Made by a program: the position numbers and the translations under genes. A stretch of DNA of 64,000 nt from Herbaspirillum sp. RV1423 (GTDB lineage: Bacteria; Pseudomonadota; Gammaproteobacteria; Burkholderiales; Burkholderiaceae_D): NCBI RefSeq assembly GCF_000577615.1, contig NZ_CBXX010000004.1, positions 310,001 to 374,000 on the forward strand, read 5' to 3'. Under the pieces are notes generated by a model, which was given only the letters and a program-made list of their open reading frames with translations, was not told the origin of the DNA and made no database searches. Shown piece by piece: positions 35,114 to 44,188 of this stretch. Position 1 is the first letter of the stretch, and every line of letters begins with the position of its first letter.

Positions 35114-35944
35114 TCAGAACCGATAAAGCGCCGCCGGATTGTCGACCAGTATGCGCCTGCGCAGCTCCGACGACGGCGCCCACGCCGACAGCAGATCGAG
35201 CAGGTCGCGATTGGACGGCGGCGGATTGCGCCCCGGATGCGGCCAGTTGCTGGCCCACAAGCAACGCTCGGGAAATTCATGCACGAAGATTTGCGCCAGC
35301 GCGCCGACGTCTTCGTAGCCCGGCGCACCGGTTTGCGAAGTCTCGTACGGCGCCGACAGTTTGATCCAGCAGCGCCCGCTCTCCAGCAGGCGCAACAAGC
35401 TGCGCATGCCGGCATGATCGCGCGCGACCGGCTTGAGGAATTTGCCGTTGTGGTCGATCACGAGCCGGCACGGCAAGGCGCCGAGCACGTCTTCATATTG
35501 CGCAAAATCGCGGCCGTCGATTTGCAGGTTGATGTTCCAGCCCAGCGGCGCGATCTTGGCGGCCAGCGGTTCCAGCATGTCCCAGCGCATCACGCCGCCG
35601 CCGTTGGCGATCATCATGAAACGCACGCCGCGCACGCCGGCGGCATCCATGCGCGCCAGTTCGCTTTCATCCGTCTCCAGCGGAATGGCGACGATGCCGC
35701 GCGCGCTGCCTTGCGCCTGCTCCAGCGCATCGAGGGTGCAGCGGTTGTCGAAGCCGTAGCCGGTCGGCTGGACCACGACGGCGCGCGTCAGGCCGAGCTG
35801 CTCCTGCTCGCGGCGATAGTCCTGCCATAAGGCTTGCGGCGGCGTCGAGATTGCCGTCGGCGCCAGCGCGAAGCGCGTGTAATCGTAAATATGGATGTGG
35901 CAGTCGCAAGCGCCGGTCGGCGTCGGCAAGTCGGTGGAAGTCAT
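35114..35944 (-). CDS. LigI-like amidohydrolase family protein
   Basis: 276-residue TIM barrel of the amidohydrolase-2 group. HxH is seen as DCHIHIYD (about residues 13-20). The strand-8 position normally Asp in G-T-D-W-P-H reads ASNWPHPG (about 239-246), so Asn stands where the 2-pyrone-4,6-dicarboxylate lactonase LigI and relatives carry Asp. Related enzymes hydrolyse sugar or aromatic-derived lactones. The start ATG overlaps the stop of the D-2-hydroxyacid dehydrogenase-like gene (ATGA at 35941-35944), so they are one operon and presumably one pathway. Confidence 0.8.
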   Translation of the reverse strand: MTSTDLPTPTGACDCHIHIYDYTRFALAPTAISTPPQALWQDYRREQEQLGLTRAVVVQPTGYGFDNRCTLDALEQAQGSARGIVAIPLETDESELARMDAAGVRGVRFMMIANGGGVMRWDMLEPLAAKIAPLGWNINLQIDGRDFAQYEDVLGALPCRLVIDHNGKFLKPVARDHAGMRSLLRLLESGRCWIKLSAPYETSQTGAPGYEDVGALAQIFVHEFPERCLWASNWPHPGRNPPPSNRDLLDLLSAWAPSSELRRRILVDNPAALYRF

Positions 35945-36959
35945 GGCGAGCCCCCTTGGCTGGAACTGGCTGAAACAAAACGCGCCAAGCGACCGGCCCG
36001 GTCGGCATTGACGGCGCCGTCCGGCAGGCGGCCGGCGACAATCGCGGCGACCTGGTTGACGGTGTCCATGGCCTGATGCTCGGCGGCTTGCGGCGTCAAT
36101 CCGCCGATATGCGGCGTGGCGATCAAGCGCGGATGGCGCGCCAGCAGCGGCGACGGCATCTGGTCGGGCGCCATGCCGACATCGATGGCGCAAGCGGCGA
36201 TGTCGCCGTTGTCGAGCGCATGCAGCAGCGCCGTTTCATCGACCAGTTCGCCGCGCGAAGCGTTGATGAAGATGGCCGACGCCTGCATCTTCGCAAACGC
36301 CGCCGCATTGAACAACTGCATCGTCTCGGCGGTGGCCGGGGCCAGGCAGACCACATAGTCGGCTTGCATCAGCAGATCGTCGAAGCCGGTCGCCACATGC
36401 GCCGGCTCGACGATGGCGGCGTAGGGATCGGCCACCAGGATTCTCATGCCGAGCGCCTGCGCGATGCGGCACAGGTATTGTCCGATGGTGCCGTAGCCGG
36501 CCACGCCCAGCGTCGCGCCGCGCAGTTCTCGGCCCATTCTGACTGCAGGCACGATGCCGTTGCGATACGCCAGCGCCGACTCGCTGACGTTGCGACTGAG
36601 ATCGAACATGACGGCCAGCACCCACTCCGCCACCGAGGCGGCAAATCCGGGCGTGGCGCGCGTGACCAGTACGCCGTTGCGGCTGCGGCGACGACGTCGA
36701 TGTTGCGGATGTCGACGGCGCCTCGGCAATAGGCGACCAGTTGCGGCAACCGGTCGAACACCTCGGCGGTCGCCGCCGGAATGCGCGATGCGACGATGAT
36801 GTCGCAGCCTGCGGCTTCGCGCACCAGGTCGGCCGGCGTCAGCGGCGTCTCGCTCCGGTTCAGGCGCACCTCGCCCAATGCCTGCAGGCGCGCCAGCGGC
36901 TTGTCGCCATAGTAGTTGGCGCGTGTCTCGGGCGAGTACGCGAGATAAATGTCGGCCAT
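35941..36959 (-). pseudogene. D-2-hydroxyacid dehydrogenase, frameshifted
   Basis: The N-terminal part runs from the ATG at 36959 (MADIYLAYSPETRANYYGDK) to about 36680 (GAVDIRNIDVVAAAA) in one frame; the rest continues in the next frame (RNGVLVTRATPGFAASVAEW to the stop at 35941). One missing base, probably a C in GCCGCAGCCGCAAC near 36676-36690, explains the break. Rejoined, the protein would be about 339 residues with Rossmann motif GVAGYGTIGQ, catalytic Arg in NASRGELVD and catalytic His in TPHIGGLT. It could be a true loss, a sequencing error in a GC-rich run, or, less likely, programmed frameshifting. Operon partner of the LigI-like amidohydrolase. Confidence 0.75.
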
Positions 36960-36979
36960 GTCTCTGAATGAAGAATGAT

Positions 36980-37492
36980 TTAGCGCAGCTTGATTTCGAC
37001 GTAGCGATTGCGCGGCTCGGGTGCGCCTTTCTTCGCCGGTACGCGCGGCTCGCGAGAACCCTTGCCGATGACTTCGACGCTGATGAGGTCGACTTTAGCA
37101 CGTATCAGTTCGCGCTCGACCAACTTGGCGCGCCGCACCGATAAGGCATCGTTGAAGGCTTCGTTGCCGATGTTGTCGGCATGGCCGATCAGGATGAACT
37201 CGCCGGCCGGGAACTGCCTGAACTCTCCAATCGCCTGAGTAAGGAATCGACGCGAGGCGGGCGTCAGGCGATCGGTGCCCGGTTCGAACAGCAGCACATA
37301 GGTGCGCGATCGCATCGGCAGGTTCTGCATCACCGACGCATAGCGCTGCCCGACTTCGGCGTCTGTGAGTGTGAGCGTCTTGCCGGCCTTGCCGCCTTGC
37401 GTCTCGACCGAGGTGTAAGGCGTGGCAAGCGGGGTTTCGCCGCTGGCAGTCCTGACCACGATGCTGCTGGACGAGCCGTCCTGCTGCGGCAA
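36980..37492 (-). CDS. OmpA-family peptidoglycan-binding protein with broken 5' end
   Basis: 170 residues from a TTG at 37492 to the stop at 36980. The C-terminal half is an OmpA-like domain (about 65-168): FEPGTDRLTPASRRFLTQA, ILIGHADNIGNEAFNDALSVRRA and a basic end. Upstream in the same frame there is a lipoprotein-like stretch FLAVCAGQKEHFVLLPQQDG, but no start codon for it. A basic leader (KKRIKKQIMGLGIIS) lies in the neighbouring frame from about 37577, so one or two bases seem gained or lost near 37530. The intact gene would thus encode an outer-membrane lipoprotein. Second suspected frameshift within 900 bp. Confidence 0.6.
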   Translation of the reverse strand: MPQQDGSSSSIVVRTASGETPLATPYTSVETQGGKAGKTLTLTDAEVGQRYASVMQNLPMRSRTYVLLFEPGTDRLTPASRRFLTQAIGEFRQFPAGEFILIGHADNIGNEAFNDALSVRRAKLVERELIRAKVDLISVEVIGKGSREPRVPAKKGAPEPRNRYVEIKLR

Positions 37493-37875
37493 CAGGACAA
37501 AGTGCTCTTTCTGGCCGGCGCAAACGGCAAGAAATGATTCCCAGTCCCATGATCTGCTTCTTGATCCGTTTCTTGTTGTCGATGCGACAATGAACAGCGC
37601 ACAACCGTTTTGGCAGGATATTATAGTGTCGATGTTGTCGCAAGGAAGTATTTCCGGCCGTCAAGCCCTCCGCCGGAAACCGCCGTGGAAGTGCCTTTGC
37701 AAGGTTCTTGCATGGCTTTCATGGCAAATTTTCCCGGCCCACCCTGTCAATCTTTACCCGAGAAGAGGATAATGCAGGGTCAAGCTGATTTATCAAGGGT
37801 TGGCCGTCCGGATCGTTGTTTTCCTCCGGGATCCCCTCGCGCGCGGTCGCCATCATTCATTACGGAAGTACTATT

Positions 37876-38400
37876 TTGACTACGACAAGAAGCAAACGCT
37901 GGAGTGGCAACATTGAATCCCTGAAAGCCGGTTATCTGGGAGGAGTCCTCGAACAGATGACCATTTACGGAGAACGCGTACAGTTCGCGCTGGTGACTTC
38001 CGGCAACGGTCCGCATTATCAGTTGACCAATACCGCCGGCAAGAAAATGGCTTTCGACGGCAACCATCACCTGCATCATCCGGAAGACGGTGAATTCGTG
38101 CCGGGCAACGCCACCGGGGTGTTTACGCTGGACCAGATCAGGCTGGCCAAGGCAGGCGGCGGAAAAACCACCCGCAGCCTGAGCACCGGCCGCGTCACGC
38201 GCTCCAGCGGTGTGCGCGCGCCAAGCGCCGCGACCCGCGCCAAGGAACTGGTCGATAGCGAAAAATACGAATACTTCAAGGCCAACCGTGCAACGCTGCC
38301 CGACACCATCGGCGAACATTCGGAAGAAATCACCACGCTGATGCGCGGCGGCATGCCGGCAGAACAAGCCTTCGGCGAAATCATCAAGAAGTACTTCTGA
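37876..38400 (+). CDS. Protein of unknown function
   Basis: 174 residues from a TTG at 37876, which has GGAAG seven bases upstream; a TTG at 37816 in the same frame would add 20 residues. Basic N-terminus (TTTRSKRWSGNIESLKAGYL), then a small beta-type region (FALVTSGNGPHYQLTNTAGKKMAFDGNHHLHHPEDGEF, residues about 35-72, His-rich) and an acidic/helical C-terminal part (SEKYEYFKANRATLPDTIGE). No signal peptide, no catalytic motif and no recognised family. Stands alone between the OmpA-like gene and ppk2. Confidence 0.55.
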   Translation: MTTTRSKRWSGNIESLKAGYLGGVLEQMTIYGERVQFALVTSGNGPHYQLTNTAGKKMAFDGNHHLHHPEDGEFVPGNATGVFTLDQIRLAKAGGGKTTRSLSTGRVTRSSGVRAPSAATRAKELVDSEKYEYFKANRATLPDTIGEHSEEITTLMRGGMPAEQAFGEIIKKYF

Positions 38401-38507
38401 ACGAAGACTCGCGGACGCCGTTCGCAGATGAAAAACGGGAGCTCTGCGGCTTAATGCCGTTCAATCAAGTGCAGAAGCTCCCTACCGCATTGTCAGTCCA
38501 TCGCAAC

Positions 38508-38540
38508 CATCGTCCTGACGAAAGTCAGGACCCGGCGTCG
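38508..38540. repeat. Dispersed hairpin repeat, copy 4
   Basis: ATCGTCCTGACGAAAGTCAGGACCCGGCGTCG, nearly the same as 21404-21436 including the GTCCTGAC-GAAA-GTCAGGAC hairpin. It lies a few bases after the ppk2 stop (minus strand) and could act as a transcript end. Confidence 0.7.
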
Positions 38541-38552
38541 TATCGGGCGTCT

Positions 38553-39461
38553 TCAATAAATTTCCGGCACCACGATTTCGCTTGACACTTCGCGGCGGAA
38601 ATAATCGTCGTGGCGCACGCGTTCCGGCAGCGAAATCGGCGCATGCTCGATTTCCGCATACGGCATCAGGTTCAGCAGATGATGGATGCAGTTCAGGCGC
38701 GCCTTTTTCTTGTCGACCGCCTGCACCACCCACCACGGCGCTTCCGGGATATGGGTGCGTTCAAGCATGATTTCCTTGGCCTTGGTGTAATCCTCCCAGC
38801 GGCGGCGCGATTCGAGGTCCATCGGACTCAGTTTCCACTGCTTGAGCGGATCGTGGATGCGGCTCAGGAAGCGCATGTGCTGTTCTTCGTCGGTGATCGA
38901 GAACCAGTATTTGATCAGTTGGATGCCGGAGCGCGCCAGCATGCGTTCGAACTCGGGCGCGGAACGGAAGAACTCCTCGTACTGGTCGTCGGTGCAAAAG
39001 CCCATGACGCGCTCGACGCCGGCGCGGTTGTACCAACTGCGGTCGAACAGGACGATTTCACCGGCGGCCGGCAGGTGCGACACGTAGCGCTGGAAATACC
39101 ATTGCGTGCGTTCGCGGTCGTTCGGCGCCGGCAAGGCGGCCACGCGGCAAACACGCGGATTGAGGCGCTGGGTGATGCGCTTGATGACGCCGCCCTTGCC
39201 CGCCGCATCGCGGCCTTCAAACAGGATCACCACCTTGTGGCCGGTGGCGACCACCCAGTCCTGCAGCTTGACCAATTCGGCCTGCAGGCGAAACAGTTCG
39301 CGGAAATACAAACGACGATCGGCCTTGTCCTGCTCGGTCTTGGCGTCGACGCCGCCAGCCAGTTCTTCTATGGTGCGGTCTTCGATTTCCAGTTCCAACT
39401 CTTCGTCGTAGCTGTCGGCCAGCTCGCGGTGTATACGGCGCACCAGTTCTTCGTCGTTCAT
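38553..39461 (-). CDS. ppk2: Polyphosphate kinase 2
   Basis: 302-residue class I PPK2, which transfers phosphate between polyphosphate and nucleotides. P-loop-like Walker A FEGRDAAGKGGVIKRI (about 81-96), the conserved RTQWYFQRYVSHLPAAGEIV and Walker B-lid region FDRSWYNRAGVERVMGF (about 136-152) are all present, followed by EFERML and KKKARLNCIHHLL. Start ATG at 39461 has GGAGAAAAA just upstream. Cytoplasmic; energy and phosphate storage, stress survival. Confidence 0.93.
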   Translation of the reverse strand: MNDEELVRRIHRELADSYDEELELEIEDRTIEELAGGVDAKTEQDKADRRLYFRELFRLQAELVKLQDWVVATGHKVVILFEGRDAAGKGGVIKRITQRLNPRVCRVAALPAPNDRERTQWYFQRYVSHLPAAGEIVLFDRSWYNRAGVERVMGFCTDDQYEEFFRSAPEFERMLARSGIQLIKYWFSITDEEQHMRFLSRIHDPLKQWKLSPMDLESRRRWEDYTKAKEIMLERTHIPEAPWWVVQAVDKKKARLNCIHHLLNLMPYAEIEHAPISLPERVRHDDYFRREVSSEIVVPEIY

Positions 39462-39567
39462 TTTTTCTCCATCGGGGGGATGACGGCCCGGATCGGTGTC
39501 CGGCCTGTCGGTTGGCACCGTTGGAACATACCTGAGGATTATGACCTTCAGGTGACAGAAGCATCGT

Positions 39568-39759
39568 TTATTGCTTGCCGGAATTATTTATCGTGTCCTG
39601 GCGCGCCTGCCATTCCCGTAAGGCGATGCGATAGCGCTCCAGCGCATTCTGGTAAATATCGAAGATGCAGGGATCGCAACCGCTCTGGCAACAGTCCTCC
39701 AACTCGGGCTCTCTTGGTGGAACCGGCTGTGGATCGTCGACGGGAATGAAGTTCGGCAT
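39568..39759 (-). CDS. Small Cys-rich protein with oxidoreductase-like domain
   Basis: 63 residues: MPNFIPVDDPQPVPPREPEL, then DCCQSGCDPCIFDIYQNALE (four Cys) and a basic helix ERYRIALREWQARQ. This is the short Oxidored-like (PF09791-type) domain pattern P-x-P-x-x-P-E-x-x-x-C-C-x-x-G-C-x-x-C-V/I-x-D-x-Y; function unknown, perhaps Fe-S or zinc binding. Upstream in frame lies an ATG at 39816 with GGAAG, but a TATAAT-like box lies between (near 39785-39790), so the ATG at 39759 is preferred. Confidence 0.7.
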   Translation of the reverse strand: MPNFIPVDDPQPVPPREPELEDCCQSGCDPCIFDIYQNALERYRIALREWQARQDTINNSGKQ

Positions 39760-39966
39760 GGCGGACAGCGTGGCAAATATCCGGATTATAAAATTCTTTC
39801 CAGGCATCAAGCTCATGCGAGCTTCCAGTGTGTTGCCAACGCGTCGCGATACGCAAATATTTGCCGAGAAAAACATACTACCCGGCAGTCCAAACGTATT
39901 TTCCAGTAGCATGGGGGCGTAGGAATCCGTTCAGCTAAAGACGCGAGAATAAACGAACACCCTGTT

Positions 39967-41544
39967 ATGAGCGTACCGCAGCAACCGAAGAAAACCATTT
40001 CTGAAAACACCGGCCGCGATTCCGCCCTGGTTTTCAGGGCGAAAATATTTTTCGTCATCGTCTGCATCTCGCTGCTCGCGGTCGACGGCTGGCAAGCCTG
40101 GAAAGCGCGCACCGAACGACTCAACGAGACCGAAACCAGCATCGTCAACATGGCGCGGGCGCTGGCCCAGCACGGCGACGATACGCTCAAGGCGGCCGAC
40201 CTGATCCTCTCCGGCACGGTCGACATGCTGGAATCTGAGGGCATCGGCGACGCGCTGAAACCGCGCATGCACAAGTTGCTGAAGAAACGCGTGAGCGAAC
40301 TGGCGCAACTGGCGGGGCTGCTCATCCTGGACGCCGAAGGCAATGCCATCGGCGACTCCAACGATACGCCGTTCAGCGGTAATGTCAGCGGCCGTGCCTA
40401 CTTCCGATACCATCGCGACCACCCTGACCGGAGACCGTATGTCGGGCCGCTGATCAAGAATCCCGCTGGCGCCTGGCGCCTGACCGTGTCGCGCCGCTTC
40501 GACTATCCCGACGGACGTTTTCGCGGCGTGGTGCTGGCGGCGATCGACATCGATTACTTCCGCAATTTCTATAACACTTTCAATATCGGCAAGAACGGCC
40601 TGATCATCCTCGGGCTGAATGAAGGCACGATGCTGGTGCGCCGCCCCTTCTTCGACAGATATGTCGGCGTTGATCTGAACAACGTGCCGATCTTCCGCGA
40701 CTACGTCGCCAAAAACCATGACGGCACGCACACCACGCCATCCACCGTCGACGGCAAGGACAGGATCAATGCCTATCGGCATTTCAACCAGTTCCCGCTG
40801 TTCGTGGCGATCGCATTGTCCAAGGAAGAAGTGCTGGACGGCTGGGCGGAAGACACCCTGCACCATACCGCCGGCATCCTGATTCTGATCCTGATCCTGG
40901 CGCTGCTGGGCAACTGGCTGCTGCGTCAGATCAAGCTGCGCCTGGAAACCGAGGCGGAGTTGATGGTCGCGCGCGACAACCTCGACCAGCTCAACAAACA
41001 TCTGCAAAACCTGGCGCTGGAAGACAGTCTGACCGGCCTCGCCAACCGCCGCCACTTCGATATCGGGCTCAGCGAAGAATTCGCCCGCGCGCTGCGCAAC
41101 AATGACTCGCTGGCGTTGATCATGCTCGACGTCGACTGGTTCAAGCAGTACAACGATATTTACGGCCACCGTGCCGGCGACGACTGCCTGCGCCGTATCG
41201 CCGATCTGATCAATAAGGTGCCGCATCGGCTCGGCGACATGGCGGCCCGTTATGGCGGGGAAGAAATGGTGGTGCTGCTGCCGCAGACGACGCTGGAATC
41301 GGCCGCCGTCATCGCTGAACGCATCCGCGCCGGCATCGTCGCGCTCGACATCCGCCACGCCGCCAGTCCCCTGACCGTCGTCACGGTCAGCGCCGGCGTC
41401 GCGGCGATCCGCCCGAAGCGGCAATCGGACCAGCCCGAACAACTGGTGGAGCAAGCCGACCGCGCGCTGTATGTTGCCAAAGCCAAGGGGCGCAATTGCG
41501 TGGCGCGCCATGACGACGTCGCTATCGACAGCGCTTATCCCTGA
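39967..41544 (+). CDS. Diguanylate cyclase with periplasmic dCache-type sensor
   Basis: 525 residues. Transmembrane 1 at about 25-41 (IFFVIVCISLLAVDGW), periplasmic sensor (about 45-305) with SGRAYFRYHRDHPDRRPYVG, transmembrane 2 at about 308-325 (ILILILILALLGNW), coiled coil, and GGDEF domain (about 355-515). Active site GGEEM with Met at the usual Phe position; I-site RLGD five residues upstream. The sensor is strongly similar to that of the diguanylate cyclase at 47371-48981, so both may read related ligands. Start ATG 39967 is just downstream of the divergent small Cys-rich gene. Confidence 0.9.
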   Translation: MSVPQQPKKTISENTGRDSALVFRAKIFFVIVCISLLAVDGWQAWKARTERLNETETSIVNMARALAQHGDDTLKAADLILSGTVDMLESEGIGDALKPRMHKLLKKRVSELAQLAGLLILDAEGNAIGDSNDTPFSGNVSGRAYFRYHRDHPDRRPYVGPLIKNPAGAWRLTVSRRFDYPDGRFRGVVLAAIDIDYFRNFYNTFNIGKNGLIILGLNEGTMLVRRPFFDRYVGVDLNNVPIFRDYVAKNHDGTHTTPSTVDGKDRINAYRHFNQFPLFVAIALSKEEVLDGWAEDTLHHTAGILILILILALLGNWLLRQIKLRLETEAELMVARDNLDQLNKHLQNLALEDSLTGLANRRHFDIGLSEEFARALRNNDSLALIMLDVDWFKQYNDIYGHRAGDDCLRRIADLINKVPHRLGDMAARYGGEEMVVLLPQTTLESAAVIAERIRAGIVALDIRHAASPLTVVTVSAGVAAIRPKRQSDQPEQLVEQADRALYVAKAKGRNCVARHDDVAIDSAYP

Positions 41545-41601
41545 CCGGCGTGGCACAATGCAGCACGTTCTATGTCAATGAATCACGCAATCCATCACGC
41601 C

Positions 41602-41826
41602 ATGAATCAGGAACACCTTCTCAAACTGGTCAGCATGGAAATGCCCTATGGAAAATACAAGGGCCGGCTGCTGGCCGACCTGCCCGGCCATTATCTCGGC
41701 TGGTTCGCGCGCGAAGGGTTTCCGCGCGGAGAACTGGGCAGCTTGCTGGCGCTCATGTACGAGCTGGATCACAACGCCTTGCGCCACTTGCTCGATCCCC
41801 TGCGCAAAGATGCCCGCGACCCTTGA
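41602..41826 (+). CDS. DUF3820-family protein
   Basis: 74 residues (MNQEHLLKLVSMEMPYGKYK then GRLLADLPGHYLGWFAREGFP). This is the conserved DUF3820 core M-P-x-G-K-Y-K-G-x-x-L-x-D-L-P-x-x-Y-L-x-W-F; members are small, cytoplasmic and of unknown role. Two earlier in-frame ATGs (41572, 41578) are possible starts; the one at 41602 matches the family. No clear Shine-Dalgarno in front of any of them. Convergent with the antiporter gene (6 bp gap). Confidence 0.8.
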   Translation: MNQEHLLKLVSMEMPYGKYKGRLLADLPGHYLGWFAREGFPRGELGSLLALMYELDHNALRHLLDPLRKDARDP

Positions 41827-41832
41827 ACGCCG

Positions 41833-42915
41833 TCAGGGAACGATGGTGGTGAACAGGTAAACCGCAAAGATCACCAGATGCACCATGCCTTGCATGACCG
41901 TGGTACGGCCGGTGCTCAGCGAAAAACCGGCGACGATGAACGACAGCATCAGCAATACCGTCGATTTGATGTCCAGGCCGAGCGACAACGTCCAGCCGGT
42001 CGCCAGCGACACCACCGCCACGGCCGGAATGGTCAGCCCGATGCTGGCCAGCGCAGAGCCGATCGCAAGATTGAGGCTGGTCTGCAAACGATTGGCGCGC
42101 GCCGCGCGCACCGCCGCGAGGCCTTCGGGCAGCAGCACGATGGCGGCGATGATGATGCCCACCACCGACTTCGGCGCACCCAGATTGTCGAGCGCCGTTT
42201 CCAGCGTCGGCGCCAGCGATTTCGCCAGCAACACCACTGCGCCCAGGCAAGCCAGCAGCAATAGCGCGCTGGCAATGGCAACCTTGTCGGACGGCGGTTC
42301 AGCGTGGACTTCTTCATCGGCGGCGGCGTTTTCGGGCAGGAAATAGTCACGGTGACGCACTGTCTGCACCAGCACAAAGGTGCCGTACAAGACCAGCGAG
42401 ATCACCGCAATGAAGGCCAATTGGCTGGCGCTGTAAAACGGCCCGACCTTGGTCAGCGTGTAGTTCGGCAAGACCAGCGTCAGCACCGCGATCGCCGCCA
42501 GCGTCGCCAGCGATGCGCTGACGCCGTGTTGGCCGAACGATTGTTCGCGATGGCGGCTGGCGCCCACCAGCAGGCAAATGCCGACGATGCCGTTGAGGAT
42601 GATCATGATGGCCGCGAACACCGTGTCGCGCGCCAGTCCCGTGGTCGCCTCCCCGCCAGCGAGCATCAGAGAAACGATCAGCGCCACTTCAATCAATGTC
42701 ACCGCCAGCGCCAGCACCAGCGTGCCGAACGGCTCGCCGACCTTGTGCGCCACTACTTCGGCGTGGTACACCGCCGCCAGCACGCTGGCCATCAGGCCCG
42801 CCACCAGAAAGGCGGCGAACCAGCCGCCGGGTTGCAAACCGTTGGCGGCATAGACCAGCCAGCCAATGACGGGTGAAACGATGGACCACAACGGCAGCGA
42901 CGGGGAAATTTTCAT
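41833..42915 (-). CDS. Calcium:proton antiporter (ChaA/CAX-like)
   Basis: 360 residues with about 11 transmembrane helices in two inverted repeats. The two acidic CAX signatures are seen: GEPFGTLVLALAVTLIEVAL (about 60-79) and VGIIIAAIVLLPEGLAAVRAARANRLQTSLNLAIGSALAS (about 255-294), joined by an acidic loop (ENAAADEEVHAEPPSD, about 198-213). Exports Ca2+ or Na+/K+ at the inner membrane. ATG at 42915 (MKISPSLPLW) begins the conserved part. Adjacent upstream gene is map. Confidence 0.88.
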   Translation of the reverse strand: MKISPSLPLWSIVSPVIGWLVYAANGLQPGGWFAAFLVAGLMASVLAAVYHAEVVAHKVGEPFGTLVLALAVTLIEVALIVSLMLAGGEATTGLARDTVFAAIMIILNGIVGICLLVGASRHREQSFGQHGVSASLATLAAIAVLTLVLPNYTLTKVGPFYSASQLAFIAVISLVLYGTFVLVQTVRHRDYFLPENAAADEEVHAEPPSDKVAIASALLLLACLGAVVLLAKSLAPTLETALDNLGAPKSVVGIIIAAIVLLPEGLAAVRAARANRLQTSLNLAIGSALASIGLTIPAVAVVSLATGWTLSLGLDIKSTVLLMLSFIVAGFSLSTGRTTVMQGMVHLVIFAVYLFTTIVP

Positions 42916-43066
42916 GAGATTTTCTATCGTTGTCAGAACGGTGGATGAAATACCGGTGCCGCAGGCGCGTGTCGGCACGCCATACCTGGCGGAAAAAGAT
43001 AATAACCGATGTGTGCGGCGGCTTCGTTGCCGCCATCACGGGAAAACGCGACGGTCTGTGTCCAGC

Positions 43067-43831
43067 CTATGCGGACGGCCAGGGCGTCAGGATTTCGGCA
43101 CCGTCGGCGGTCACGGCGATCATGTGCTCCCACTGCGCCGACAGCGAGCCGTCGCGCGTGACCACGGTCCAGCCGTCGGCCAATTGCTGCACGCCGCGCG
43201 CGCCCATATTGATCATCGGTTCGATGGTGAAGGTCATGCCCTGCCGCAACAGCAACCCTGAGTTGCGCGTGCCGTAATGCAGCACCTGCGGCTCTTCGTG
43301 ATACACCTTGCCGATGCCGTGTCCGCAATATTCGCGCACCACGGAATAACCGGCCGCTTCGGCCAGCGTCTGGATCGCGTGGCCGACGTCGCCCAGGCGT
43401 ACGCCCGGCCGCACCGCGGCGATGCCGGCCAGCATGGCGTCGAGCGTGGTCTGCACCAGGCGCGCAGCTTCCGGTTCGGGTGTACCGACGAAGTACATGC
43501 GACTGGTGTCGCCATGCCAGCCGTCCTTGATCACGGTGACGTCAATGTTGAGGATGTCGCCGTCCTTGAGCACATCCTTGGTGCTGGGAATGCCATGACA
43601 CACCACGCTATTGATCGACGTACATAAGGTTTTAGGGAAACCGTGGTAGCCGATATTGGCGGGCGTGGCCTTCTGCACCTTGCGGATGTAATCGTGGCAG
43701 CGCCGGTCGAGTTCCTCGGTCGTTACACCGGGCGCCACATATTTGCCGATCATCTCCAGCACTTCCGCCGCAAGGCCGCCCGCCACACGCATCATGGCAA
43801 TCTGTTTTTCGGTTTTGATGGAGACTGCCAC
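43067..43831 (-). CDS. map: Type I methionine aminopeptidase
   Basis: 254 residues, the normal length. Removes the initiator methionine from new proteins. Metal ligands visible: Asp in LNIDVTVIKDGWHGDTSRMY (two Asp), His in YCGHGIGKVYHEEP, Glu in TIEPMINMG and Glu in SAQWEHMIAVT; the substrate His is in NSVVCHGIP. Single gene; about 150 bp upstream of the antiporter gene. Confidence 0.96.
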   Translation of the reverse strand: MAVSIKTEKQIAMMRVAGGLAAEVLEMIGKYVAPGVTTEELDRRCHDYIRKVQKATPANIGYHGFPKTLCTSINSVVCHGIPSTKDVLKDGDILNIDVTVIKDGWHGDTSRMYFVGTPEPEAARLVQTTLDAMLAGIAAVRPGVRLGDVGHAIQTLAEAAGYSVVREYCGHGIGKVYHEEPQVLHYGTRNSGLLLRQGMTFTIEPMINMGARGVQQLADGWTVVTRDGSLSAQWEHMIAVTADGAEILTPWPSA

Positions 43832-44188
43832 GACGATCCTCGGTTGGGAAAAGGTCTCTATTATCCCCGATCAGGTCCATAGTGCGCACGAGGCGGGCTT
43901 TTTTCATTCCCATCTCCCTTCATCTCCCCTTCCTGAAGCCCGCGCCGGCACCGCCGATAGTTGCTTTGCGGCTATCAGGAATCGACTGATACCCCAGTGC
44001 AAGTTTCTCCAATAAGCTCCGTCTCACATCGGGCATAGCGGACTGACTTGCGCGGTTCCGGAACAACCCCAGTTCCGGCGCCCCGCCGGCATCCCTGCCT
44101 GATGGCCAGAAACATTCGCGATGCCGCTGATATCCCGTGCTCGTTCTGCGGCATCGCTGAGTCGTCCGTCGTCAGTCAGGAGAACACC
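43832..44188. other. Gap between map and the chemoreceptor gene
   Basis: 357 bp carrying the divergent promoters of map and the chemoreceptor. A TC-rich stretch (CCCATCTCCCTTCATCTCCCC at about 43910-43930) stands out. AGGAG at about 44178 is the Shine-Dalgarno of the chemoreceptor. No gene or known RNA seen. Confidence 0.5.
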
